From Methylorubrum thiocyanatum (GTDB lineage: Bacteria > Pseudomonadota > Alphaproteobacteria > Rhizobiales > Beijerinckiaceae), in the NCBI GenBank assembly GCA_014138645.1, contig JACJIB010000010.1:102106-166105 (forward strand): 64,000 nucleotides of DNA, read 5' to 3'. A model generated the notes under the pieces. The model was not told the origin of the DNA. It did no database searches and saw nothing but the letters and a program-made list of their open reading frames with translations. Numbering within the stretch: the stretch's first letter is position 1; every line of letters starts with the position of its first letter. A program made the position numbers and the translations under genes. Of the stretch, positions 44,730 through 52,702 are shown piece after piece.

Positions 44730-45389
44730 TCAATTCTGGGCTCTCCCATCGTGACGCTCGCCACGCGCCACCTCCTTCATGAGCCCATCAGGCAGCGGAC
44801 GTTGCAGCCTCAGCGCCTCCTCCGTGGGCGCCTCAAGCCACGCGCCGCACTCCTCCTTCGTGGTGAGCAGCACGGGCATCGCCTTCGGATGCACGGGTCC
44901 GACCACGCCGTTGGCCTCTGTCGTGAGGAATGAGAACAGCCGGTGCTCCTCCTCGACCCTGTCAGGGTTCTCCTTCTTGGTTCCCCTCACGCCCGTCCAG
45001 GGGCGCCAGATGCCCGCGAAGGCGAACAGCGGGCGGTCATCGTCCAGGGCGAACCAGACGGGCGTCTTGCGGGGCTTTGTGTCGGCATACTCGCTGAACG
45101 ATGACGCGGGCACGAGGCAGCGGAACTCAGGCTTGAGCCACGGGCGCCAATGCGGGCTCTTCACGTTGCGGACGTTGGTGACGGGTTGCTCCCCGTAAGC
45201 CTTCGGCCCTGGGATGCCCCACCGCATTATCGTCAGCTCACGGCCCTCCTTACTGGCCAGGACCACGGGGGCCATCTGATCAGGGAAGATGCCGGGCATG
45301 GGAGGCAGGTTGCCGGCGCTATCGCGACTTACGTCGAACCAGCGCCGTATCTCATCCTGGGGACGGTGGAGGCTGTAGAGGTTGCACAT
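44730..45389 (-). CDS. SRAP/HMCES-family abasic-site processing protein
   Basis: A 219-residue SRAP-domain protein (YedK/HMCES family) that forms a thiazolidine crosslink with abasic sites in single-stranded DNA. The catalytic Cys2 is right after the initiator Met (MCNLYSLHRPQDEIRRWF). Other conserved positions are VTNVRNVKSPHWRPWLK, PASSFSEYAD and the His in GPVHPKAMPVLLT. It is the first gene inside attL. SRAP genes are often found on phages and mobile elements with DNA-repair or anti-damage cargo. Confidence 0.9.
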   Translation of the reverse strand: MCNLYSLHRPQDEIRRWFDVSRDSAGNLPPMPGIFPDQMAPVVLASKEGRELTIMRWGIPGPKAYGEQPVTNVRNVKSPHWRPWLKPEFRCLVPASSFSEYADTKPRKTPVWFALDDDRPLFAFAGIWRPWTGVRGTKKENPDRVEEEHRLFSFLTTEANGVVGPVHPKAMPVLLTTKEECGAWLEAPTEEALRLQRPLPDGLMKEVARGERHDGRAQN

Positions 45390-45512
45390 GGAGGCAGCCT
45401 AACGGGCAAGAGCCTAGCGACTGGTATCACTGCCCCCAGCCCATTGGAGACATTCGGCTGATGCAAACTCAGGCAGGAAAGCCGGCCTGATCCAGACAGC
45501 GCCATCAGCCAT

Positions 45513-46493
45513 TTAGCTGCGCAGATACTCTGCCTTGATGTCCCTCCAAGCCGAGGCGATGATTTCCTGCCGGGGCTTGAACCAGGGAGCTTCGTAGTCC
45601 TCTTCCAGCAGAGCAGCGTACTGCGGGCGCACTAGGACTGCACGAAAAGCTGCCAGGAACCGCTCCTCGGTTGGATCGAAGGGCACCGGGGGCATTTTCT
45701 CCACGGCCATCACGACATCACGTTTATGATCTTCTCCATCGAGACTGAAGGCACCCCTCAGTACCGTTGACCCAAGGCGCACCCACCAGGGCCGCCCCTT
45801 CATGAGCGCTGAGGCTTTCTTGCCTCGATCCCAGCAGAGCACCCACCGTCCAACCAGCACCGCTTCGTCTGCTGGATGTTCAAGTTCCAAGCCTCCATCA
45901 ACCTGACGGACAAGGCCTTCGGTTACGGCGCCGAACTTCTCTGCAATGGCATCGCGATTGGTGTTCCAATTCACCCAGCGCAACCAGTTAAGGAGCGGAA
46001 GGTCCGAGGCTTCCGCGTCGAAGTAGGCGAATGAAACAACGGTAGGCTTCGTACGCGCCCGCCAAGCCTCCTCCGCAGCCTTCCAATCAGCGGGGCCGAT
46101 CTGATCGCTGTCCAACCACAGTTTGTCGAACCAATCGGAGAGGGCGGCTATGTCCTCAACGATCACCCCGGCCTCGATCCAGCCGGCCTGCTCGACCCCT
46201 TGCAGTCCCAGCCCATTCGATGAAACGTTCGCAGAAGCCACAATGGCCGCTTTAGCACCGATGTAAACCTTTGCGTGGAGGTCGTCGCGCTTGCGGATCG
46301 TCGCCTTCACTTCTTGGAGTGCGTGTGGATTAGTACCGCCCATTCGGAGGTTGCAGATGATTCTCGCTCCTGTGCCGGTAACGAGTGCCTTTGACCCCTT
46401 TCCCCAGAATGCGACTGCGCATCGAACGTCCGGCTCCAACAGCACCTTACGGATTTCGTCGCTCAACTCCTCGCCAACCAAGAACCTCGCCAT
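45513..46493 (-). CDS. Phospholipase-D-like domain protein, possible nuclease
   Basis: A 326-residue protein with one recognisable HKD-type motif, DLHAKVYIGAKAAIVASANVSSN, in the first third (about residues 93-115). This motif is shared by phospholipase D, Nuc and the BfiI restriction enzyme. The remaining two thirds do not show a second HKD motif, so an active enzyme would need to dimerise. Located between SRAP and small unknown genes in an element cargo region. Could be a DNA-cutting defence enzyme; no activity can be inferred beyond the motif. ATG 46493 is preferred over a GTG nine bases upstream. Confidence 0.7.
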   Translation of the reverse strand: MARFLVGEELSDEIRKVLLEPDVRCAVAFWGKGSKALVTGTGARIICNLRMGGTNPHALQEVKATIRKRDDLHAKVYIGAKAAIVASANVSSNGLGLQGVEQAGWIEAGVIVEDIAALSDWFDKLWLDSDQIGPADWKAAEEAWRARTKPTVVSFAYFDAEASDLPLLNWLRWVNWNTNRDAIAEKFGAVTEGLVRQVDGGLELEHPADEAVLVGRWVLCWDRGKKASALMKGRPWWVRLGSTVLRGAFSLDGEDHKRDVVMAVEKMPPVPFDPTEERFLAAFRAVLVRPQYAALLEEDYEAPWFKPRQEIIASAWRDIKAEYLRS

Positions 46494-46649
46494 TAACCGC
46501 ACCCCATCCTGAACTCAGCTCGCCGCAGGTGAGAGCGGTTCGCATGGTGCCGGAATAACCCGCCTGCGAGGCATGGGTGCCCAGTTTTGGTCTCATGCCA
46601 GTCCTGCGGGCCGATCTCCGCAAGGCCGTGCCCCCTCGGAGGTCGCGCC

Positions 46650-46847
46650 ATGAAGAACCCCGCGCTCAGCCTATGGCTTACGTCCGTCAACGGGACGCTC
46701 GGGCGGTGGTGAGGCCACGCGGCCAACGCGATGCGTCGCCAGCAACGTGCGGCGCTTACGGAGATGCTGAAGCCTGCTACAGGCGGCCTGAGCAAGCCGA
46801 AGCGGAGACGGCGGCGTCGGACGACGACTAAACGGAAGGCGGTCTGA
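46650..46847 (+). pseudogene. Interrupted small methylobacterial-type ORF
   Basis: An ATG at 46650 with a CGGAGG ribosome binding site opens a 20-residue frame (MKNPALSLWLTSVNGTLGRW) that stops at a TGA. Reading through in the same frame gives GHAANAMRRQQRAALTEMLK and a basic end rich in Arg and Lys, closing at TGA 46845. This fits small MKNPxLSLWLS-type proteins I recognise from methylobacteria, so it looks like one gene with a nonsense mutation. It is the only plus-strand gene in this part of the element. The second half has its own ATG at 46731. Confidence 0.5.
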
Positions 46848-46870
46848 GGGCGGCGGTTCTTTCGACACGG

Positions 46871-47203
46871 CTACGCCTTCCCTCCCTGGACAACGCGGAG
46901 CTTCATCAGCCCAGGCGGCATGTCCGGGGGCTGTGGGCTGGCGGCTTCGAGGTCGGGGAAGTGGGCCTTGCACTTCGGCACGTACTGGCTCTTTGCCCTG
47001 GGGTGTCGCTCATCGAGCCACGGGCAGTCGAAGGCGATGCGCCGAAGCACGTCCTCCAACGGCGTCTCAGGGCCCAGCCGTGCGGCCAGCCTCGCGAGCC
47101 GGTAGCTCCCTGTGCGGTTCGGACAATGAGGGCAGGCCACGCGGACGACGACGTAGGGATAGGCCGCGAGGCAGGGGATGTCAGGCCGGATGGGCGGGCG
47201 CAT
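46871..47203 (-). CDS. Small Cys-rich hypothetical protein
   Basis: A 110-residue protein starting at ATG 47203, eight bases after the stop of the preceding gene. Contains CPHCPNRTGSYRLARLAARL, then DCPWLDERHPRAKSQYVPKC, so four or five Cys residues could form a zinc ribbon. The last 20 residues (PPGLMKLRVVQGGKA) are basic. The family resembles hypothetical proteins seen in methylobacterial mobile regions. A longer frame upstream is not favoured because it overlaps the preceding gene. Confidence 0.5.
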   Translation of the reverse strand: MRPPIRPDIPCLAAYPYVVVRVACPHCPNRTGSYRLARLAARLGPETPLEDVLRRIAFDCPWLDERHPRAKSQYVPKCKAHFPDLEAASPQPPDMPPGLMKLRVVQGGKA

Positions 47204-47210
47204 GGCGCTG

Positions 47211-47444
47211 CTACCGCACGGTCCCGTGAAGGGCCGCCCGCACGTAGCCACGGGAGATGAGCCTGTCCTGGCGTAACGTGCGGCGTTCGGCTTCGCAGAG
47301 GTCGGCAAGGGCATCCGCGATTGCAGCGTGGAGAGCGGCCTCAGCGTCACCGTGAGCGGTCACGAGGTAGGCCCGTGCGATGTCCTCGACGGGGCCGCTA
47401 CGAGGGGCAGGCGACGGCGCGTTCGGCAGAGCGTCTTGGCGCAT
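47211..47444 (-). CDS. Small helical hypothetical protein
   Basis: A 77-residue protein starting ATG 47444 with a GAAGGG ribosome binding site. It is mostly helical and charged (EDIARAYLVTAHGDAEAALH, AIADALADLCEAERRTLRQD). It is followed eight bases later by the Cys-rich gene, so the two form an operon. No function is known. Confidence 0.5.
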   Translation of the reverse strand: MRQDALPNAPSPAPRSGPVEDIARAYLVTAHGDAEAALHAAIADALADLCEAERRTLRQDRLISRGYVRAALHGTVR

Positions 47445-47503
47445 ACCCTTCGTGTCTCCCGATTAGAACGAAGAGGGAACACGTAGCAGCGAAGATGGTT
47501 CAG

Positions 47504-49135
47504 TCAATCCTTGGCAGGTTTAACCGCAGGAGGTGCCGACATCTGTAAGCTGGACTCCGAAGGGAGAGCCCTAGCGGGCCTGGAGGCGTTCAGTAGGAAC
47601 GCTGGCATTTTGACGGGGGCGTGGAGAAGTTCGTCTAGACGACAGGCCGCACGATAGATGGTGCTACGGCGTGCTCGCGAGGGCCCATCTTCGCCATTAG
47701 AGAGGGCAAGACATGCCAGCATCAGCTCTTTGAGCTTGTCCATGTCAGCCACTTTCTCACTGAGGCTCATGACGCCGTTCGCGATGTGCATGACGGTTGA
47801 AGCTGTGACCGTGTCGGGAATTTGCCCAGCAACGAGAGCGTCGCGAATTGCGTTTGGTTGGCCTGAGTGCATCCGATGAGCCGTTTCCGTCTGCCTCAGT
47901 CGCCTGACCACAGCATCAAGACTGGACGGACGCGAAGCGACCCGCGCCTTGAGCTCCGCAATCAATTCCGACAATGGGGCTTTGCTAGCACTGACATAGT
48001 ACCAAATCGGCAACCACTTCCGCTGAAAGTGAGCCTGTGCATGGATGTACTGCAAGGGGTCTTCTACAGGCGTGCTTGAGAGGAAATTACGTAAGACCGC
48101 ATCAGGCGTCACGTTCTCTCGAATCACCTTGACGAACTCACGTTCAGCCTCAGACACGGGCTCTACATCACCAATAAGTCTCAGGGCCGGGGCTCCTTTC
48201 AGTTCAGTGAACTCACCCTCCCTAATGAATTGGATACTTGGTAGCAATTCCCGGTCAATGACGAACGCGCCGTTTTTACCTGTCACCTTTCCGGTTTCGA
48301 GGTCGATAGTAGCAGCAGAGCCTACGGCTACTTGATTCATGCGACGAGTAAACTCAGCAACGGCTTGCTGCTCTCTTCGAGCGATGATCTGCCTGAGTTC
48401 ACCGGGCTTGATTGGCCGGCTTTCGCCTTCGTACCGGAAGTAGATTGTACCCTCCTTGATCTCCTGGCCGACGTTCTTGACGGCCATTACAGGCGGATGC
48501 TCGTGGGGCTCAACATGCAGAACGCCTACGCTTCGCCCTCCCAAGTCGACAACAGCCTTCGTGATGTGGGGTACTGGGTCCAAGGCTGAAATTAGGGTTC
48601 TATTAATTTCTGCCGGGTCAGTATCAGCAAACCAAGCCTCGGACAAACCATCTGCGATCATCGTCTTATTATCGACACCGAAGAATAGATAGCCGCCCTT
48701 ATTGTTCGCGAATCCAGCGATCGTGCGAATAGCATCAGAGAACCGCTCTTCGGGCTTTAAGCGGAAGTTTTTCTTGCACTCTGTCCGATTCGTCTCGCCA
48801 ATTCGGAGCTTCCACGCGCCTTCGACGCTCTCAAACAACGCGGCGATAACCGCAGCATCTGTGGGAGAGGTCGTTGTCGAGACCTTTCCCAAGCTATTCT
48901 TAGCTCGCCACCCTTCAATGAACGTATCTAACTCCGCCTTTGTCGCTGGAGGAACCGATGCTCCCAGCGAGCCCTTTCTGATCTGCGCAATTCGTCCAGA
49001 ACTGATCAAGCGGTCAGCTCGGTTGAAGAAGAAATGGACCTCATCGTTCTTTAATCCTGTTGCTAGAAGTGCTTTGATGAGGCCCATCTCTTCTTGGCTG
49101 AGTTTCTGTTCACGCTTGCGCTTCGTACTGGTCAT
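47504..49135 (-). CDS. AlbA-domain (Schlafen-type) putative ATP/nucleic-acid-binding protein
   Basis: A 543-residue protein with a basic, helical N-terminus (about 1-100) that may bind DNA (ADRLISSGRIAQIRKGS). The central AlbA_2 domain (about residues 110-260) is recognised by ECKKNFRLKPEERFSDAIRT, IAGFANNKGGYLFFGVDN and VGVLHVEPHEHPPVMAVKN. The helical C-terminal half (about 300-540) is of unknown fold. AlbA/Schlafen proteins occur as regulators, nucleases and in some anti-phage systems. The ATG at 49135 is preferred; an ATG-like alternative lies at 49159. It is the largest cargo gene near the tRNA end. Confidence 0.72.
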   Translation of the reverse strand: MTSTKRKREQKLSQEEMGLIKALLATGLKNDEVHFFFNRADRLISSGRIAQIRKGSLGASVPPATKAELDTFIEGWRAKNSLGKVSTTTSPTDAAVIAALFESVEGAWKLRIGETNRTECKKNFRLKPEERFSDAIRTIAGFANNKGGYLFFGVDNKTMIADGLSEAWFADTDPAEINRTLISALDPVPHITKAVVDLGGRSVGVLHVEPHEHPPVMAVKNVGQEIKEGTIYFRYEGESRPIKPGELRQIIARREQQAVAEFTRRMNQVAVGSAATIDLETGKVTGKNGAFVIDRELLPSIQFIREGEFTELKGAPALRLIGDVEPVSEAEREFVKVIRENVTPDAVLRNFLSSTPVEDPLQYIHAQAHFQRKWLPIWYYVSASKAPLSELIAELKARVASRPSSLDAVVRRLRQTETAHRMHSGQPNAIRDALVAGQIPDTVTASTVMHIANGVMSLSEKVADMDKLKELMLACLALSNGEDGPSRARRSTIYRAACRLDELLHAPVKMPAFLLNASRPARALPSESSLQMSAPPAVKPAKD

Positions 49136-49223
49136 CGTTGCTGCTTCGCCCAGGTTCACCTTGTGACATTAGGTTTCTTGCGGTCGCTGTGCGATGACAC
49201 AGAAGACACAGCAACCATCACGC

Positions 49224-49796
49224 TCAACGTGCAACAGCCCTACGCTTTACGGGCGGCACAACAATTCTCACGGCTGGTGCCGCCAACACGGGTTGGACAA
49301 CGACTGCCGAGGTATGAAACTGCCAAGCGTCGCCTTTGGCGCTGTGAGGCTTACCCAGCACCGCTATCTGTTTCCCGAACGTCCCCTTCACAGGCCGCTT
49401 CAGTATACGACCCCGCTCCCTCTGTGGCTGGATAGAGAGGTTCTCACGGCGAAGGTTGAGCCTGTCGCCATCCGCATAATGAACGAAGCCACCTCCGTCG
49501 CTCTCCAGCACGGCGCGCGCAACGGGCACATCCTCGGAAGCTGAAGGACGGACGCGGACATAACGGGCGGTGTTCACCCAGACCCAAGCCCTCGTGCCGT
49601 AGGCTGTGATGAGGCGCGCATAGTCAGCCCTATCGAGCCACACTCGATCCGGTCGATTGGAGAGGAGGACGCCTATCGTGGCCCCTTCAGTTATCGTGTC
49701 GTGAGGCGGTAAGGATCGTGACGAGCCGGGCTTAGGCCCCGGCTTTGCCCTTAGCCGGGCCTGTGTGAGCGCCGCCGTACTCCGTGTTCCCGACAT
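49224..49796 (-). CDS. HNH-like hypothetical protein, copy 1
   Basis: A 190-residue protein starting ATG 49796 with AGGAGA. Between about residues 40 and 125 it contains GVLLSNRPDRVWLDRADYAR, then WVWVNTARYVRVRPSASEDV and HYADGDRLNLRRENLSIQP. The last part resembles the tail of HNH/AP2-type endonuclease modules (DGxxxNxRxENL). The usual catalytic His is not clearly present. A second, related gene occurs at 54050-54442, so this family is duplicated in the element. The basic N- and C-terminal extensions are unique to this copy. Confidence 0.6.
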   Translation of the reverse strand: MSGTRSTAALTQARLRAKPGPKPGSSRSLPPHDTITEGATIGVLLSNRPDRVWLDRADYARLITAYGTRAWVWVNTARYVRVRPSASEDVPVARAVLESDGGGFVHYADGDRLNLRRENLSIQPQRERGRILKRPVKGTFGKQIAVLGKPHSAKGDAWQFHTSAVVVQPVLAAPAVRIVVPPVKRRAVAR

Positions 49797-49811
49797 AAGA
49801 TGTTCTCCTAG

Positions 49812-49848
49812 AAAGAAAAAAAAGAGGAGCCCCTTTCGAGGCTCCTCC
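49812..49848 (-). terminator. Rho-independent terminator after the small gene at 49886-50095
   Basis: On the minus strand, GAGGAGCC/GGCTCCTC forms an 8-bp stem (arms 49840-49847 and 49824-49831) with an 8-base loop, followed by a long U-run (complement of the A-tract 49812-49823). It closes the tail-spike transcription unit. It sits before the HNH-like gene. Confidence 0.85.
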
Positions 49849-49885
49849 GGGTAATCATCGATAATGAGGAGGGTGAAGCCGCGCG

Positions 49886-50095
49886 CTACTCGGACCCACC
49901 CTCTACGATCCCCTTCTGTCCCGACTTGTCAGACACCCGATTCAAGGAGGGATTGATGCCGGCTTCTTTCGCGAAGGCCCTCGCGAGGCGTTTAGCCGAC
50001 GCGGTCGTGGCGCTCCCATAAAGAACGGCCTCCCACATCTTCCGTGAGAGGCCGGTAGACGGCGTGCATGTGTGCCTGCTTACCTTCGGTTTCAT
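49886..50095 (-). CDS. Small phage-region hypothetical protein
   Basis: A 69-residue basic protein starting at ATG 50095, two bases before the end of the tail-spike gene, so coupled to it. It reads MKPKVSRHTCTPSTGLSRKM and continues RLARAFAKEAGINPSLNRV. A terminator follows. No function can be given; its position after a tail spike is where phages often place a spike chaperone or lysis gene. Confidence 0.5.
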   Translation of the reverse strand: MKPKVSRHTCTPSTGLSRKMWEAVLYGSATTASAKRLARAFAKEAGINPSLNRVSDKSGQKGIVEGGSE

Positions 50096-50096
50096 T

Positions 50097-51767
50097 TCAC
50101 CATCCTGTTACGCGTAGAGCGACTTCTGCGCCCTGGCCAGCGGTGTAGGCTCCATTCGCGAAGCGCACGGTCACACCGCCTGTATTGTACTGAGCAACCT
50201 CGACCCACGAATGAACTCCATTCGTGTTGTTCATGTTCGTCGCCTCGATCATGCGGACGAAGCGGAACAGGCCAGCCGGGAAGAAGATCGTGGCGTTGCC
50301 GTTCACGTCCACGCTGACGAAGCAACGCTTCGACCACGTAACGTCGCCCTTGGCGTTGACGTCCCATGTCTCGTACGTGTCACCGGAGACCAACTGAGCG
50401 ACGCGGGTTTCGCTGATCTGCTCGGTGGCGACGTTGGCCTTGCCCTGGGCGTAGGTGCCAGTACCGGCGAATGCTGTCTTCCGCTCCTCCACCTGCCGAA
50501 CGGGAACGTTGGCGTGAACGAAGAGGTACTGGTCCCAGGACGCGTAGTTGGCCACGTCGTTGTTGAGGAGCTTGATGTTGCGCGTCTTCGGCCCGCCCAC
50601 GTAGATCGCCGTAATCCCAGTGCCCTCCACGGAGAAAATCTCGTTGGCGTCGAGGATGACGGACGCGCAGTCGAGGAAGTTGAAGAAGGACACGCGGCCG
50701 GCATCGGTGGTCTTGTCGTTGACCAACAGCGTGTCACGCATCCGAACGTGTTCGAGGTACTGGCACTGCAACGCCGGGCCGGTGCCCTGCCAGCCGCAGC
50801 ACGTGAAGGTCCAGTTGTCGCTGGGGGCGTAGTTGTAGTTCCCGTTCACGGCCTTGAAGAGGCCAACGCCGGAATAGCTCTGCGCGTTGTAGAACTGACC
50901 CTCTTCGTGGCAGTGGGAGTTGTCCGAGGTGAAGCCGACATACTCGTAGGTCCAACCGTAGCTGTACCCAACGGTCATGCAGTTGTTGAAGTTGTACGTG
51001 TTCCCTGCCACGGACCCATCGTCCGTCCCAGGAAAGATGAAGGCGTCCGTACTGAGCAGGAAGAAGTGCCGCCCGAAGGCAACGACGTTCTGCCAATCGA
51101 GGCCACGGGCGATCTTCCGCGTGATGGCGACGTTGATGAAGTAGTTGGTCCCGTCGTTGGGGCAGAACTGGACATTGCGCATGGTGTGGCAGTAGACCGG
51201 CTGATTGCCGCTGAACCACACATTGAACGCGGCGGCACAGACTGCCTTCGGGCGCACCATCAGGTCGTTCACGAACCAGACGCCATTGGCCTTGGTGGTC
51301 GCATTGCCATGCTGCCAGAGCGTGCCGTTGGCCTCGTAGAAGTGGATTTCGGTGAGGTATCCGCCTTCACCTTCGATGGCGACGTGCTGATCTCCACCCG
51401 TGACAATCCCCTTGTCGATGCGGGCGGTCCCCGCCGGGAGCTTGAGCTTGCCGCCCTTGGGCCGAAGGTCGAAGAACCGCTGGATGGCGTGGCGGTCGAT
51501 TTCATCGTCTAACGACGTGGCTCGCGGAAAGAGCGTCTTCCACTGAGCGAGCGTGAAGCCATCGGTGTTGAGGTACTGACAGAATTTGATGGAGCGGAGC
51601 GGGTGGCTGGCGCCGTCCCCGATGTAGCCGAGTGCTTGGACGGGGTAGAGCTGATCCTTGTCGAGTTTCTTCTCCAAGAGCGCAGTGACGCCCAAAAGAT
51701 CGCGTGCCCGCGCCGCAGTGATGGTGTTGAATTTAGCGTTGATGTCCACTTGGGGTTCCGAACGCAT
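50097..51767 (-). CDS. Tail-spike-like beta-helix protein
   Basis: A 556-residue protein with the repetitive short-strand, Asn/Gly/aromatic-rich sequence of a right-handed beta-helix (RFFDLRPKGGKLKLPAGTAR, GGDQHVAIEGEGGYLTEIHF, IKLLNNDVANYASWDQYLF). The opening YIGDGASHPL, then KTLFPRATSLDDEID, has the common phage tail-spike pattern with a parallel-beta pectate-lyase-type fold. The C-terminal region (about 440-556) is a different, strand-rich domain that may fold as a trimer. Such spikes bind and cut surface polysaccharides. Start at ATG 51767; a TTG 18 bases upstream is also in frame. It follows the adaptor gene at 51891-52250. Confidence 0.75.
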   Translation of the reverse strand: MRSEPQVDINAKFNTITAARARDLLGVTALLEKKLDKDQLYPVQALGYIGDGASHPLRSIKFCQYLNTDGFTLAQWKTLFPRATSLDDEIDRHAIQRFFDLRPKGGKLKLPAGTARIDKGIVTGGDQHVAIEGEGGYLTEIHFYEANGTLWQHGNATTKANGVWFVNDLMVRPKAVCAAAFNVWFSGNQPVYCHTMRNVQFCPNDGTNYFINVAITRKIARGLDWQNVVAFGRHFFLLSTDAFIFPGTDDGSVAGNTYNFNNCMTVGYSYGWTYEYVGFTSDNSHCHEEGQFYNAQSYSGVGLFKAVNGNYNYAPSDNWTFTCCGWQGTGPALQCQYLEHVRMRDTLLVNDKTTDAGRVSFFNFLDCASVILDANEIFSVEGTGITAIYVGGPKTRNIKLLNNDVANYASWDQYLFVHANVPVRQVEERKTAFAGTGTYAQGKANVATEQISETRVAQLVSGDTYETWDVNAKGDVTWSKRCFVSVDVNGNATIFFPAGLFRFVRMIEATNMNNTNGVHSWVEVAQYNTGGVTVRFANGAYTAGQGAEVALRVTGW

Positions 51768-51822
51768 CGGCCCGGAGCGATTCAAGGCGCTCGACGGGGG
51801 ACCGTGCGTAATCTTGATGGGG

Positions 51823-51872
51823 CAAAAGAAAAGGCCCCCGGAGTGTGATCTCCGAGAGCCGGTGAGGGGGCC
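51823..51872 (-). terminator. Rho-independent terminator between adaptor and tail-spike genes
   Basis: On the minus strand a stem of GGCCCCC/GGGGGCC (51866-51872 with 51833-51839), extended inside by CGGAG/CTCCG, is followed by U-rich sequence (complement of 51823-51832). It lies between the adaptor and the spike. The spike may then have its own promoter or read-through transcription. Confidence 0.8.
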
Positions 51873-51890
51873 GGGTCGTTTGCGGGGCCG

Positions 51891-52250
51891 CTAGGCGCTC
51901 TCGGGCAACAGGCACGAGGGATCGCTCACGCAGGCCGGTGAAGGTGCCCCGTCTGCGTTCTCCTGAACGAGGTAGAGGAGCTGCGTGACGGACTGACCGA
52001 GTTTGTCCTCAGTCGGCACGGAGCTGTCAGCGAAGTCCACCAATCGAGAAGGAATCGGGGTGATCCGCCCGACCTCGACCACAGCCCCAGACCGGGGCTG
52101 CACAACGAGAGTAACTGTGTGCTCAGAAGCCCATGAGAAGAGGACGGGCGTTTCGTCCACCGTTACCACGACATGAGACTTGCTGATGTACGGGAAGGGT
52201 ACGGCATAGGTCCGCCCTGAAGCGGCGTATTTGATGGAGGCGTGCGACAT
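51891..52250 (-). CDS. T7-type tail-fibre N-terminal adaptor protein
   Basis: A 119-residue protein matching the N-terminal attachment domain of T7-like tail fibres (PF03906, phage T7 tail): KYAASGRTYAVPFPYISKSH, VVVTVDETPVLFSWASEHTV and LGQSVTQLLYLVQENADG. In T7 this part anchors the fibre to the tail. Here it stands alone, without a distal fibre, and is followed by a separate spike gene, which would make a two-part adaptor-spike. Terminators flank it on both sides. ATG 52250 is preferred over a longer frame. Confidence 0.82.
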   Translation of the reverse strand: MSHASIKYAASGRTYAVPFPYISKSHVVVTVDETPVLFSWASEHTVTLVVQPRSGAVVEVGRITPIPSRLVDFADSSVPTEDKLGQSVTQLLYLVQENADGAPSPACVSDPSCLLPESA

Positions 52251-52265
52251 CTTTCTTCTTCGTTC

Positions 52266-52296
52266 AGAGAAAAAGCCCGCCGAGGCGAGCTTTATT
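52266..52296 (-). terminator. Rho-independent terminator upstream of the adaptor gene
   Basis: On the minus strand, AAAGCTCGCC/GGCGGGCTTT forms a GC-rich hairpin (AAAGC at 52289, GCTTT complement at 52272) followed by TTTTTCTCTG. It would end transcription of the small gene 52364-52603 and lies 16 bases before the adaptor start. Confidence 0.7.
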
Positions 52297-52363
52297 TTGT
52301 GGGGGAGTGATTGGTTGTGGTTGCTGTGTTGCCGGTGTTTCAGCGCTCCACGTGGCGGCAGTC

Positions 52364-52603
52364 TCAGGCAGCTTCGCACTCCCTGAGCTTCCGCTTTCGC
52401 TGAGAGCGCCGAAGCCGGTAGGAAAGGGCCGTCGCGAGTAGGCGGCGCAGAGTGTCGGGCGCGTGTGCGCACCCTGCGTGGTCGAGAATGGTATCAACCT
52501 TGACCGACACGGATAACGGGGAGCCGTCTGGCATCTCCGCGAGGATCAAGGCGTCAATCGCGGCATCGACTGGGGTCGGATAGACAAGGGGGTCGGTCTG
52601 CAT
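52364..52603 (-). CDS. Small hypothetical protein of the phage region
   Basis: A 79-residue protein starting at ATG 52603 with GAGAG eight bases before. The middle (AAIDALILAEMPDGSPLSVS and VKVDTILDHAGCAHAPDTLR) is followed by a basic end (LSYRLRRSQRKRKLRECEAA). No family is recognised. It is on the same strand as all neighbours and is followed by a terminator. Confidence 0.5.
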   Translation of the reverse strand: MQTDPLVYPTPVDAAIDALILAEMPDGSPLSVSVKVDTILDHAGCAHAPDTLRRLLATALSYRLRRSQRKRKLRECEAA

Positions 52604-52630
52604 GGGTGAAGCTCTCTAGCTGAAACGAAA

Positions 52631-52641
52631 ACGGCCGCCGT
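52631..52641 (-). terminator. Weak hairpin with U-run after the gene at 52703-53659
   Basis: On the minus strand ACGGCGGCCGT, a short hairpin, is followed by TTTTCGTTTC. It lies between the genes at 52703 and 52603. The short loop makes this a weak terminator at best. Confidence 0.3.
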
Positions 52642-52702
52642 GAGGGAGCCGCTGAAGGAGTTGGTCAGTGTCGAACGGATCGACCCTGATCAGTGTGGGC
52701 TG

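Noticed and set aside
52631-52641. ACGGCGGCCGT as a strong terminator
   Set aside because: The loop would be three bases or less, so it is listed only as weak.
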